Below are positions 16,460 to 25,466 of a stretch of 64,000 nucleotides of DNA, piece after piece. The stretch's first letter is position 1. Every line of letters begins with the position of its first letter. The notes below the pieces were generated by a model, which searched no databases, was not told where the DNA came from, and worked only from the letters and a program-made list of their open reading frames with translations. The position numbers were made by a program, and so were the translations under genes. The DNA lies in NCBI GenBank assembly GCA_963718065.1, contig CAVQYE010000012.1, positions 1-64,000 of the forward strand, in the 5' to 3' direction. This stretch comes from CAVPGP01 sp963718065 (GTDB lineage: Bacteria > Actinomycetota > Thermoleophilia > Gaiellales > Gaiellaceae).

Positions 16460-18271
16460 ATGAGCGACTCCGACCAGCAGCAGCCGCCCCACCTCCGTAC
16501 CGTCGACTCGCTCGGCGGGCAAGCAGGCCCGCCTTCGGGAGGCCTCCACGCGGCCGGTCCCGGTGTCAACGAGATGGCGCAGCTCGTCAGCGACCTGCTT
16601 TCCGCGACCGGCCTCGTCCCCGACGACAAGCTGGCGCTCGCCCGCGGCCGCGCGGGCCAAAGCGGTTCGCTTGCGGAGGCGCTCATCGAGGAGGGGATCG
16701 CCACATCCGACGGCGTCGCGCGCGCCCTCGCCGCGCGTCACGGGCTCCCGCTGGTCGACCTGGCCGAGACGGGGGTCACCGCGGAGGCGACCGACATCCT
16801 GCCGCTGCACGTCCTCGAGCGCATCGTCGCCATCCCGTACGCACTCGAGGGAGACGTGCTCAAGGTCGCGATCGCCGATCCGCAGAACGTCCACGCGATC
16901 GACGAGCTGCGAATCGCCACGCGCCATCCGCTCGAGCTCGCGGTCGCTTCGCGCGAGGACATCCTCACCGAGATCAAGCGCATGGCCCGTGCCTCGGAGG
17001 CGTTCGGGGCTCGTGCCGTCATGGACGACGAGGCGGAGGCGCTTCGTGAGCTCGAAGACGACGACGCCGACGACCTCGAGATCGACGACGGCATCTCGGA
17101 TGCGCCGCTCGTGCGCCTCGTCAACTCGGTCATCTTCCAGGCGGCCGAGGACGGGGCCTCCGACATCCACTTCGAGCCGCAGGAGGACGCACTCCTCGTC
17201 CGGCTCCGCATCGACGGCGTGCTGCACGAGGTGCAGCGGATCCCCAAGCGGCTCGCCGCCGGTGTGACGACCCGCCTGAAGGTGCTCGCGAAGCTCGACA
17301 TCGCCGAGCGCCGTAAGCCACAGGACGGCCGCATCTCGCTGAACGCGCAGCAGGCCGGCCGCACGCTGGACATCCGTGTCGCGACCCTGCCGACGGTCGA
17401 GGGCGAGTCGATCGTCATGCGTCTGCTCGACAAGTCGAAGAAGGCGCCGACGCTCGAGGAGCTCGGTCTGGCCGAGGAGATGCAGATGCAGATGCGCGAC
17501 ATCCTCAGCCGGCCGACCGGCGCGTTGCTCGTCACCGGTCCCACCGGCTCGGGTAAGTCGACGACGCTCTACGCCGGCCTGTCGGAGATCAACCGGCCGG
17601 AGATCAACATCATCACCGTCGAGGACCCGGTCGAGTACCGGCTGGCGGGTGTCAACCAGGTGCAGATCAACGTTCGCGCCGGGCTGACGTTCGCCACGGC
17701 GCTGCGGTCGATCCTGCGTTCCGACCCCGACGTGGTGATGGTGGGAGAGATCCGGGATGGAGAGACCGCCAAGATCTCGATCGAGGCGGCGCTCACCGGT
17801 CACTTCGTGCTCTCGACGCTGCATACGAACGACGCCCCGAGTGCGCTGACCCGCCTCAACGAGATGGGCGTCGAGCCGTTCCTCACGGGCTCCGCCGTCA
17901 CGGGTGTGCTCGCCCAGCGCCTGGCGCGAAAGCTGTGCACGCATTGCTGTGAGCTGTACACGCCCTCGATCGACGAGCTGATCAAGGTGCGTGTGTCGCC
18001 CGACGTCGCGGCGATGACCGACGGGATGGCGCTCTACCGGAAGCGTGGCTGCCCCCGTTGCAGCCAGACGGGCTACCGCGGCCGGATCGGCATCTATCAG
18101 CTGTTGCGCATGAGCGAGCAGCTGCAGCAGCTCGCCGCCGGGAAGGCGACCCGCGAGGAGATCGAGCGCGCCGCGATCGGCGACGGGATGCGGACGCTGT
18201 GGGACGACGGGCTCGCGAAGGTTGCGGCCGGCCTGACGTCGGTCGAAGAGCTCGCGCGCATCACGGTCTAG
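16460..18271 (+). CDS. pilB: Type IV pilus assembly ATPase PilB/GspE
   Basis: 603 residues from ATG 16460 (GAGGG just upstream; GTG 16436 is an alternative). It has an N-terminal MshEN/T2SSE_N domain (about 45-165), an acidic linker (EDDDADDLEIDD), then the secretion ATPase domain: DGASDIHFEP, Walker A GPTGSGKST, Asp box ITVEDPVEY, Walker B DPDVVMVGEIRDGETA, and GHFVLSTLHTND. The zinc-type tetracysteine CTHC...CPRC before GYRGRIGIYQLL is characteristic of PilB/GspE. It drives pilus extension, opposing PilT. The inner-membrane platform PilC is not in the window. Confidence 0.93.
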   Translation: MSDSDQQQPPHLRTVDSLGGQAGPPSGGLHAAGPGVNEMAQLVSDLLSATGLVPDDKLALARGRAGQSGSLAEALIEEGIATSDGVARALAARHGLPLVDLAETGVTAEATDILPLHVLERIVAIPYALEGDVLKVAIADPQNVHAIDELRIATRHPLELAVASREDILTEIKRMARASEAFGARAVMDDEAEALRELEDDDADDLEIDDGISDAPLVRLVNSVIFQAAEDGASDIHFEPQEDALLVRLRIDGVLHEVQRIPKRLAAGVTTRLKVLAKLDIAERRKPQDGRISLNAQQAGRTLDIRVATLPTVEGESIVMRLLDKSKKAPTLEELGLAEEMQMQMRDILSRPTGALLVTGPTGSGKSTTLYAGLSEINRPEINIITVEDPVEYRLAGVNQVQINVRAGLTFATALRSILRSDPDVVMVGEIRDGETAKISIEAALTGHFVLSTLHTNDAPSALTRLNEMGVEPFLTGSAVTGVLAQRLARKLCTHCCELYTPSIDELIKVRVSPDVAAMTDGMALYRKRGCPRCSQTGYRGRIGIYQLLRMSEQLQQLAAGKATREEIERAAIGDGMRTLWDDGLAKVAAGLTSVEELARITV

Positions 18272-18853
18272 CCGCGGACGAGCTCGGCGATCCGCCCTGC
18301 TGCTCTGGCGAGGCCGTCCTCGTCGAAGAGGTACGGCGTCGCGTTCGCGATGTCATGCACCGGGCCGTCGAGGCTGGTTGAGCCGGCGGCCGCGTTGACC
18401 GCGTAGCGGACAGGGATCTCGTGGCAGACGACGAGGACACGCTGCTCCGGGCGCGGCGAGCAGCCGGCGGTACGCCTCTGCGTAGCGCACCGCTGCCTCG
18501 TCGAGGCTCTCGCCGCCGGGGAAGCGGTCGCCACGGCCGTGCGCCGCCTTCCAGGTGCGGTACTCCGCGATCGTCTGGCCCTCGAGGTCGCCGATGTCGA
18601 TGTCGTCGAGAAGCGGCTCCTCGAGGAGCGGCACGTCACGCCCTGCGAGCGCGAGCTCTGCGGTGCGCCGCGTCCGGGGGAAGCGGCTGTGCACGCAGAG
18701 GTCGAGCGGGATCGCCGCCAGCTGCCCGGCCAGGCGCTGCGCCTCCGCGCGACCGAGATCCGTCAGATCGACGGCGACGGCCGGGTCGCCGTTGATGCGC
18801 TGCTCGACGTTGAGCGTCGACTGAGCATGTCGCGCGAGGAGGAACAGCCGCAC
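18268..18853 (-). CDS. Histidine phosphatase (phosphoglycerate-mutase-like), one frameshift
   Basis: The first frame begins MRLFLLARHAQSTLNVEQRI (catalytic RHA in place of RHG) and runs to EAYRRLLAA. The second continues RPEQRVLVVCHEIPVRYAVN (second catalytic His) to the end. The break is one base near 18455. About 195 aa, cytosolic. This superfamily includes cobalamin-pathway phosphatases and broad phosphatases, so the substrate is open. Its stop codon overlaps the pilB stop, the two genes being convergent. Confidence 0.8.
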
Positions 18854-18862
18854 CGCCCGGAG

Positions 18863-18886
18863 CCTAATTGAGCGCCTAATTGAGCG
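18863..18886. repeat. 12-bp perfect tandem duplication
   Basis: CCTAATTGAGCG occurs twice head-to-tail in the 82-bp gap between the divergent phosphatase and LLM genes. The TAAT boxes could contribute to promoters; no proof. Confidence 0.6.
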
Positions 18887-18935
18887 CTCCGAGCGGCAGC
18901 GATAAGCTCAGGCGACCAACGGACCTGGAGGCCCA

Positions 18936-19953
18936 ATGCTCAGCTTCGGCGTCACCGTGTTGCCCGATCCGCCGTCCGCTCGCTTCCTCGAGCTGATCGA
19001 GCTCGCCGAGCAGCAGGGATTCCAGTACGGCTGGACCTACGACTCGCACATCCTCTGGCAGGAGTCGACGCCGCTGCTTGGCGCTCGCCGCGGCGAGGAC
19101 GAAGACGATGAAGCTCGGGCACTTCGTCACCAATCCGGGCACACGCGAGCCGACGGTGCTGGCGTCGATGTACGCGACGCTGCACGACATCTCGGACGGT
19201 CGCATGGTGATGGGCATCGGGCGCGGCGACTCCGCCCGCCGGGTGATCGGCCTCCAGCCGGTGAAGGTGGCGGAGTTCGAGCGCCGCTGCGCGATGATCA
19301 AGGACCTGATGAACGGCCGGCAGGTCGTGTGGAACGAGACCGAGCTGCAGCTGCCGTGGGTGCGCGAGGAGCTGCCGGACATCCCGATGCACGTCGCCGG
19401 CTACGGGCCGAAGGCGCTCGCGGTCGGTGGCCGCCAGGGAGACGGGATCATCATCCAGCTCGCCGACCCGGCGATCATCCAGTGGATCATGTCGACCGCC
19501 CGCAAGGCGGCCGAGGAGGCGGGGCGCGACCCGGCCGCGCTCGAGTGCATCGTCAGCGCGCCAAGCCATCTCTCGGACGACATCGCGGAGGCGCGCGATC
19601 AGGTGCGCTGGTTCCCGGCGATGGTCTCGAACCACGTCAAGGACCTGGTCGAGCGGTACGGCTACGACTCCGAGATCCCGAGCGAGCTGACCGACTTCCT
19701 GAAGGTGCGCACAGGCTACGACTACAAGGAGCACAGCCGGGTCGGGGCCAAGCACGGCGAGTGGGTCACCGACGAGGTCTGCGACCGCTTCTGCGTGATC
19801 GGCAGCGGCGAGCAGTGCATCGCGAAGCTGCACGAGCTGGAGGGCGTCGGCGTCAACCAGTTCAACATCTACTTGATGACGGAAGGCCAGGAGGCGACGC
19901 TCGCGGCGTACGGGCGCGACATCCTGCCGCAGTTCTCCGGAGTGGCCGCTTGA
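18936..19953 (+). CDS. LLM-class (F420-dependent type) flavin oxidoreductase, one frameshift
   Basis: The front reads LSFGVTVLPDPPSARFLELI and GWTYDSHILWQE, and after a break near 19078 continues MKLGHFVTNPGTREPTVLAS, GRMVMGIGRGDSARRVIGLQ and so on to the C-terminus (~339 aa). The TYDSH/LWQE and NPGTR motifs match the TIGR03842-type branch of luciferase-like enzymes that use coenzyme F420. Removing one T at a TT restores PLLALAAARTKTMKLG, so an indel is the likely cause. GGAG lies before ATG 18936. Substrate unknown. Confidence 0.85.
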
Positions 19954-19983
19954 GAACAGTCGCCGCCTGACGTAACAGTGGGG

Positions 19984-20023
19984 TTACCCGTACCACCGGT
20001 CACGCGGCCGGTGGGTAGGGTAA
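19984..20023. promoter_or_regulatory. Imperfect 16-bp inverted repeat just upstream of the ABC exporter
   Basis: TTACCCGTACCACCGG (19984-19999) and CCGGTGGGTAGGGTAA (20008-20023) are complementary at 14 of 16 positions around an 8-base spacer. The right arm ends 7 bases before the ATG of the ATPase gene, so the dyad could be an operator or an mRNA stem affecting initiation. Confidence 0.45.
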
Positions 20024-20029
20024 GCCGCC

Positions 20030-20788
20030 ATGGCCAGTCCAGAACCCGTCGCCAACGCGGGCGCTCCTGTCGTCGCCTGCTCCGAGATCACACGCCGTTA
20101 CGGCGAAGGCGAGACCGCGGTCGATGCCCTGAGCGGCGTGACGCTCGACGTCGAGCCGGGCAAGCTGCTCGCCGTCATGGGCCCGTCCGGATCGGGCAAG
20201 TCGACGTTGATGCACATCGCCGCCGCCCTCGACCGGCCGACCGGTGGCTGGGTCGAGATCGCGGGCGTGCGGCTCGGGAATCTGAGCGACACCGAGATCA
20301 CGCGGCTCCGGCGAAAGCACATCGGCTTCGTCTTCCAGTTCTTCAACCTGCTGCCGATGCTCACCGCAGAGGAGAACGTGCTCCTCCCGCTCTCGATCGC
20401 AGGCAACAAGCCCGACGCGGAGTGGTTCGAGTCGCTCCTGAGGGAGGTCGGCCTCACCGATCGCCGCAAGCACCGTCCGTCCGAGCTCTCCGGCGGCCAG
20501 CAGCAGCGTGTCGCGATCGCACGCGCACTCGTCAGCCAGCCGACGGTCGTGTTCGCGGACGAGCCGACGGGCAACCTCGACTCGCGGACGAGCCACGACA
20601 TCCTCGAGCTGCTGCGACGCTCCGTCGAGCAGTACGGGCAGACGATGGTGATGGTGACGCACGATGCGGGAGCTGCAGCGATCGCCGACCGCGTGCTCTT
20701 CCTCGACGACGGCAAGATCGTCAAGGATCTCGGCAAGACGTCGGCGCACGAGATCCTGCAAGCGCTGGAGGAGATCGCGAACCGATGA
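20030..20788 (+). CDS. ABC transporter ATP-binding protein (MacB/LolD type)
   Basis: 252 residues. Walker A GPSGSGKST, Q-loop FVFQFFNLLPMLTA, signature LSGGQQQR, Walker B VVFADEPTGNLD, H-loop MVTHD. The FNLLP...ENV and DEPTGNLDS wording is typical of the MacB/LolD/FtsE subgroup that works with FtsX-like permeases rather than importers. ATG 20030 follows the dyad at 19984-20023. Its stop shares ATGA with the permease start, so the two form one exporter. Confidence 0.92.
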   Translation: MASPEPVANAGAPVVACSEITRRYGEGETAVDALSGVTLDVEPGKLLAVMGPSGSGKSTLMHIAAALDRPTGGWVEIAGVRLGNLSDTEITRLRRKHIGFVFQFFNLLPMLTAEENVLLPLSIAGNKPDAEWFESLLREVGLTDRRKHRPSELSGGQQQRVAIARALVSQPTVVFADEPTGNLDSRTSHDILELLRRSVEQYGQTMVMVTHDAGAAAIADRVLFLDDGKIVKDLGKTSAHEILQALEEIANR

Positions 20789-23562
20789 TCCGCGTCGCCC
20801 TGGCCGGGCTGTTCGGACGCAAGCTCCGCTCGGCCCTGACGGCGATCGCAATCGTGCTCGGCGTCGCGATGGTCAGCGGCACGTTCGTCCTGACCGATTC
20901 GATCGACAAGGCCTTCGACTCGATCTTCACCGACGTGCGGAAGGGGTCGAACGTCGTCGTCAGCGGCAAGTCGGCCTTCACGCTCTCCGACCAGAACGGG
21001 ACGACGGCGCCGACGCTCGACGAGAAGCTTCTCGACCAGGTCCGCGCGCTTCCCAGCGTCGCCCAGGCGGAAGGAAGCGTCGACGGCGAGGCACAGCTGA
21101 TCGGCAAGAACGGCAAGGCGATCGTCTACGGGGGCGCACCGAATCTCGGCTTCAGCATCGCCAACGGCGACTCGCCGTTCAATCCGCTCAGCCTCATCGA
21201 GGGCGCGTGGCCCAGGACGGGCGAGGTCGTGATCGACAAGTCGACCGCCGGCAAGGAGCATTTCAAGGTCGGCCAGACGATCCCGGTCGAGGCGGAGGGG
21301 CCGATCGAGCGCCTCCGCATCTCGGGCATCGTCAAGTTCGGCTCGGTGTCGACGATCGGCGGCGCGACGCTCGCGGGCTTCGACCTGCCGACCGCCCAGC
21401 AGCTCTTCAAGAAGCCCCACCAGCTCGACGAGATCGCGATTGCCTCGAAGCCCGGGGTCTCCGACCCGCAGCTCCTGAAGGAGGTCAGCGAGATCCTGCC
21501 GCCGACCGCGCAGGCTCGCTCCGCCGCGGCGCAGGCGGCGGAGGACGCGAAGGACACGAACTCCTTCATCTCCTTCCTGCGCGGCTTCCTGCTCGCGTTC
21601 GGCGGCATCGCGCTCTTCGTCGGCAGCTTCGTGATCGCGAACTCGCTCTCGATCACGATCGCCCAGCGCACCCGGGAGTTCGCGACGATGCGGACGCTCG
21701 GGGCCTCGCGCCGGCAGGTCCTGGTCTCGATCGTCATCGAGGCGCTCGTGATCGGGATCCTCGCTTCGCTGGTCGGCCTCTTCCTCGGGCTCGGCCTCGC
21801 GCGCGGGCTCTTCCGGCTCTTCGACGCCGTCGGTTTCACGCTGCCGAACGAGGGGCTTATCTTCGAGACGCGCACGATCGTCATCTCGCTTGCGGTCGGG
21901 ATCCTCGTGACGCTGCTCGCAAGTCTGCGGCCGGCCGTGCGCGCGACCCGTGTGCCGCCGATCGCGGCGGTTCGCGAGGGCGCGACGGTGCCCCCGTCAC
22001 GCTTCCACCGCTTCCGGACGGCCGGCTCGGCGCTGCTGACCGCGCTCGGTTTCGCCGCGCTTCTGTGGGGCCTCTTCGGCCCCGATCTCGGCACGACCCA
22101 GGTACTCGTCTGGATGGGCCTCGGCGCGCTGCTCATCTTCTTCGGCGTCGCGCTCCTTTCGGCGCGCATCGCGGCTCCGCTTTCTGCCCTCATCAGCCCC
22201 ATCGGCATGTGGGCCGTCGCCCTGCTCAGCGCGATCATCTGGATTCCTTTCACGCTTCCGTTCTGGCTGCTGCGCTATGCCGCGTACGGCCCAGGCCCGG
22301 CCTTCCGGCGCGTACTCGCCGGGGTCGGCATCTTGAACCCGCTGGTCGCGCTGTTCGTGCTCGTGATGTGGCTGCGCTCGCACCTGACGTCCTGGAAGCC
22401 GGAATGGCCCGTCCCGCTCCCCGGCGTGATGCCGGACCGGCGGACGAACCGCCTCAGCGTCCGGAACGCGCAGCGGAACCCGCAGCGGACAGCCTCGACT
22501 GCGGCTGCGCTGATGATCGGGCTTGCGCTCGTGACGCTCGTCGCGGTGCTGGCGGCCGGGATCACGACGACCTTCCGCGGCGCGGTCAACAAGCTCTGGG
22601 GCGGCGCCGACTACGCCGTGACCGCGCAGAACAACTTCTCGCCGATCCCGATCGCCGCGGCACAGGCTGCCGCGAAGGCGGACGGCGTCGAGGCGGTCGG
22701 CAACGTGCGCACCGGCGACGCACAGGCCTTCCACAAGCGCATCTTCGCCACGGCGGTCAACCCCGACACGACCCAGATCTTCACGCTCGACTGGAAGCAG
22801 GGGTCGAGTTCGGTGCTGGCGTCGCTCGGCGACAACGGCGCGTTCGTCGACGACGGCTACGCGGACGACCACCACCTGACCGTGGGCTCACCCGTCGAGC
22901 TGACGTTCGCGACCGGCAAGAAGAAGACGTTCGTGGTGCGCGGGATCTTCAAGCCGCCGGCCGGTGGCTCGCCGTTCGGCCCCGTCACGATCTCGGCGGC
23001 GACGTGGGACCGCTTCAACGAGAACCCGCGCAACCTCTACACCTTCATCCGGATCCGCGGCGGCCAGAGCGACGCGAACCTGAAAGCGCTCGAGCACCAG
23101 TTGGCGTCGTTCCCGAACGCGAAGGTGGCCACGAAGGAGAAGTTCATCGACGACCAGATCAGCGGCCTGAACTCGATCCTGAACATCCTCTACGTGCTGC
23201 TCGCGCTGTCGGTCGTGGTGAGCCTCTTCGGAATCGTGAACACGCTCGTGCTGACCGTTTTCGAGCGCACGCGTGAGCTCGGAATGCTGCGTGCGATCGG
23301 CATGGAGCGGCTGCAGGTGCGGCGGATGATCCGCTACGAGAGCGTGATCACGGCGTTGATCGGCGGTGTGCTCGGGATCGTGCTGGGCATCGTCCTCGGC
23401 GGGCTGCTCGTCGCGCGCGTGGACTTCATCGAGTTCACGCTGCCGGTCGGGTCGCTGCTCATCTTCGCGATCGCTGCGATCATCGTCGGCGTGGTCGCGG
23501 CGATCTTCCCGGCCCGGCGCGCCGCCCGGCTGAACGTGCTCGAAGCGCTGCAGTACGAGTAA
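20785..23562 (+). CDS. FtsX-like ABC transporter permease with duplicated core
   Basis: 925 residues. The protein starts at ATG 20785 (IRVALAGLFGRKLRSALTAI). It has a first membrane helix, a MacB-like periplasmic domain (about 40-255), an FtsX core of three helices (about 260-400), two further central membrane stretches (about 410-530), then a second repeat: helix, extracellular domain and FtsX core ending AAIFPARRAARLNVLEALQYE. The duplicated layout means one subunit may form the whole membrane part. The family exports lipids, peptides or antibiotics or transmits wall signals; no cargo can be named. Confidence 0.9.
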   Translation: MIRVALAGLFGRKLRSALTAIAIVLGVAMVSGTFVLTDSIDKAFDSIFTDVRKGSNVVVSGKSAFTLSDQNGTTAPTLDEKLLDQVRALPSVAQAEGSVDGEAQLIGKNGKAIVYGGAPNLGFSIANGDSPFNPLSLIEGAWPRTGEVVIDKSTAGKEHFKVGQTIPVEAEGPIERLRISGIVKFGSVSTIGGATLAGFDLPTAQQLFKKPHQLDEIAIASKPGVSDPQLLKEVSEILPPTAQARSAAAQAAEDAKDTNSFISFLRGFLLAFGGIALFVGSFVIANSLSITIAQRTREFATMRTLGASRRQVLVSIVIEALVIGILASLVGLFLGLGLARGLFRLFDAVGFTLPNEGLIFETRTIVISLAVGILVTLLASLRPAVRATRVPPIAAVREGATVPPSRFHRFRTAGSALLTALGFAALLWGLFGPDLGTTQVLVWMGLGALLIFFGVALLSARIAAPLSALISPIGMWAVALLSAIIWIPFTLPFWLLRYAAYGPGPAFRRVLAGVGILNPLVALFVLVMWLRSHLTSWKPEWPVPLPGVMPDRRTNRLSVRNAQRNPQRTASTAAALMIGLALVTLVAVLAAGITTTFRGAVNKLWGGADYAVTAQNNFSPIPIAAAQAAAKADGVEAVGNVRTGDAQAFHKRIFATAVNPDTTQIFTLDWKQGSSSVLASLGDNGAFVDDGYADDHHLTVGSPVELTFATGKKKTFVVRGIFKPPAGGSPFGPVTISAATWDRFNENPRNLYTFIRIRGGQSDANLKALEHQLASFPNAKVATKEKFIDDQISGLNSILNILYVLLALSVVVSLFGIVNTLVLTVFERTRELGMLRAIGMERLQVRRMIRYESVITALIGGVLGIVLGIVLGGLLVARVDFIEFTLPVGSLLIFAIAAIIVGVVAAIFPARRAARLNVLEALQYE

Positions 23563-23570
23563 CTCGGTAC

Positions 23571-24584
23571 CTAGGCCAGGCGAAAGCCGGGACCCGGCTG
23601 CGGCTGCAGCGGGCTCTCGGGGAGCCCGGGCCGAGGCTCGGGCTCGTTGAACTCCGCAGGCGCCACGTCGTTCGGCGCCTCCGCATGGAAGATCGCCGCA
23701 AGTGCCTGAATCTGGCTCCGGCCGTGGCCGAGCTCGAACTGGCCGCCGCCGTACAGTGCGACGTCGTGCTCGGCGCACCAGTCGTAGAACTCGAACAGCC
23801 GTCGCACCGTCCCGAAGCGCGACGGCTTCGAGTTCAAGCAGCGCGGCGGGAACGGCAGGCTCTCGACGTCGGCCACCGAGTGGATCGGGGCATCCCAGGT
23901 GACGCGGTCGCGGTGGGGGTGAAGCACCTCGTCGGTCGCCTCGTCCAGGCCCGGATCCTCGAGCCAGGCGTGCGGAAACGCCTCCGCGACGCGGCGGTAC
24001 AAGCGCGGGTCCGGCGGATTGCCGAAGTCGCCGCGGAAGATCCCCTTGAAGTCGGCGGTGTCGACCCGGCCGAGCGCCGCGAGCTCGTCGATCAGCTCTT
24101 CGTTCCACTCGGCGGACGGATCGAGCTTGAAGCGCAGGGCCGGATAGAGCTCGAGCAGCCGCGTGACCTTCTCGGCGGCGCACGAGACGACGTAGGTGAC
24201 GGGTCTTGCCTCGCGTCCGAGTGCATCGGCGAGCGACCGGCCGGCCTGGCGGAGCGCGAGATCGAGCGCGGCGGACTCCCAGCCCCAGCGCCGGTAGTCG
24301 GCGGCCGCGGAGTCGAGAGTCGCATGCGTGAAGAGCTGGGCATCGTCGAGCCGGCGTGAGAGCTCGTCGAACGTCCAGTCGCCGACGACGTCCGGCACCG
24401 GCGGCGACTCGTGCTCTTCGGGCTGATAGGTCACGTCCTCGCCGACGCCTTCGTGCCCGCCGCCATGCAGGTGGATCACCGTGGTCAGGCGGCGGAACTC
24501 CGGCCGCGGCTGGAGAGCGAGCTGCTCCAGCTCGGTCGACTCGATCGAGAGGGGGAGGTCGCGGATCAGGTCGTAGGTCGCCAC
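23571..24584 (-). CDS. Enolase-superfamily enzyme (muconate-cycloisomerase-like)
   Basis: 337 residues from GTG 24584. C-terminal barrel landmarks: YVVSCAAEKVTRLLELYPAL then RFKLDPS, DTADFKGIFRG, AWLEDPGLDE, then VTWDAPIHS, LNSKPSRFGTVRRLFEFYDW and ALYGGGQFELGHGRSQIQ. The Lys after RF, the Asp/Glu run and the later SKPSRFG Lys are compatible with enolase-superfamily metal and base residues, but spacing is unusual, and I cannot name the reaction. O-succinylbenzoate synthase or an epimerase are possibilities. Convergent with the permease, with an 8-bp gap. Confidence 0.68.
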   Translation of the reverse strand: MATYDLIRDLPLSIESTELEQLALQPRPEFRRLTTVIHLHGGGHEGVGEDVTYQPEEHESPPVPDVVGDWTFDELSRRLDDAQLFTHATLDSAAADYRRWGWESAALDLALRQAGRSLADALGREARPVTYVVSCAAEKVTRLLELYPALRFKLDPSAEWNEELIDELAALGRVDTADFKGIFRGDFGNPPDPRLYRRVAEAFPHAWLEDPGLDEATDEVLHPHRDRVTWDAPIHSVADVESLPFPPRCLNSKPSRFGTVRRLFEFYDWCAEHDVALYGGGQFELGHGRSQIQALAAIFHAEAPNDVAPAEFNEPEPRPGLPESPLQPQPGPGFRLA

Positions 24585-24620
24585 CGCTTCGAGCCTATCC
24601 GCCGTCGCTACGCTCGCGTG

Positions 24621-25235
24621 ATGCAGAGCGTCAGCTTCTGCGACGAGCACGAGGGGATCCTCGGTTGGATCGTCGATGAGTTCATGGAGCGCTGCTCGCA
24701 CGCGCTCGTCGAGGACGGGAGGGTCTGGCTCGTCGACGCACTCGACGGCGAGGGCGTCGAAGAGCGCATCCGCGCGCTCGGCGAGCCGGCTGCCGTGATC
24801 CAGCTCCTCGACAGGCACGGGCGCGACTGTGCGGCGCTCGCGGCTCGGCTCGGTGTGCCGCATCACGCGCTTGCGGTCGGAGCGGCTCCGTTCGAGGCGG
24901 TGCCCGTCGTGACGAGGAAGCGGTGGCGCGAGATCGCGCTCTGGTGGCCCGAGCGACGAGTGCTCGTCTGCGCGGACGCCCTCGGCACGGCTCGGTACTT
25001 TCGCGGGCCCGGCGAGCGGCTCGCCGTGCATCCGCTGTTACGTCTGGCGCCGCCGAAGCGACTCCGCGGGCTCGAGCCGGAGCGCGTGCTCGTCGGGCAC
25101 GGCCGCGGCGCCGATGGCGCTGCGTATCGCGAGGCGCTCCGCGGGGCCCGCCTTCGCGCTCCCCTGGTTCCGCTCGGGATCGCTGCGGCGCTGCTACAGA
25201 CGCATCAGCGTTCGCGCCAGCTCGGCCGCTCGTAG
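24621..25235 (+). CDS. Uncharacterised protein, degenerate metallo-beta-lactamase-like
   Basis: 204 residues from ATG 24621. The C-terminal half (RRVLVCADALGTARYFRGPG ... LLRLAPPKRLRGLEPERVLV) followed by GHGRGADGAA resembles the end of metallo-beta-lactamase-fold proteins, in which a late His follows the LxPERVLVGHG strand. The HxHxDH metal motif is absent, so an inactive or divergent member is likely. It is divergent from the enolase-like gene (36-bp gap), and its 3' end overlaps the small gene at 25194 on the opposite strand. Confidence 0.6.
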   Translation: MQSVSFCDEHEGILGWIVDEFMERCSHALVEDGRVWLVDALDGEGVEERIRALGEPAAVIQLLDRHGRDCAALAARLGVPHHALAVGAAPFEAVPVVTRKRWREIALWWPERRVLVCADALGTARYFRGPGERLAVHPLLRLAPPKRLRGLEPERVLVGHGRGADGAAYREALRGARLRAPLVPLGIAAALLQTHQRSRQLGRS

Positions 25236-25398
25236 CCCGGGCCACGTGGATTGCGTTCACGGGACGGTGCAGCGGATCGTCGTCCTCGAGGCGTGAGAGG
25301 ACGACCTCTGCGTAGCCGTTGACCGTCATCAGGGCGTTGTTCAGCTCGTGCACGACGCGCTGCGCTTCGGTCATCCCGTCGGTCATGCCTTCGGTCAT
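25194..25398 (-). CDS. Short histidine-kinase dimerisation-like protein, probable frameshift
   Basis: The frame starts with three near-identical MTEG/MTDG/MTEA units (any may be the start), then VVHELNNALMTVNGYAEVVL, which matches the H-box of sensor kinases (His-x-Leu-Asn-Asn). One base change of frame near 25230 gives RAAELARTLMRL and a stop at 25194, typical of the second helix of a kinase four-helix dimer. No ATPase domain follows. A truncated or stand-alone phosphotransfer-like domain of ~68 aa is the best reading; remnant status cannot be excluded. Confidence 0.45.
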
Positions 25399-25466
25399 GC
25401 GGATCGGGCCCCCTGTCGCTCAGGCTTCGGCATTCCCCGATACGCCTTTTGTAAGCGCTACGCGCG

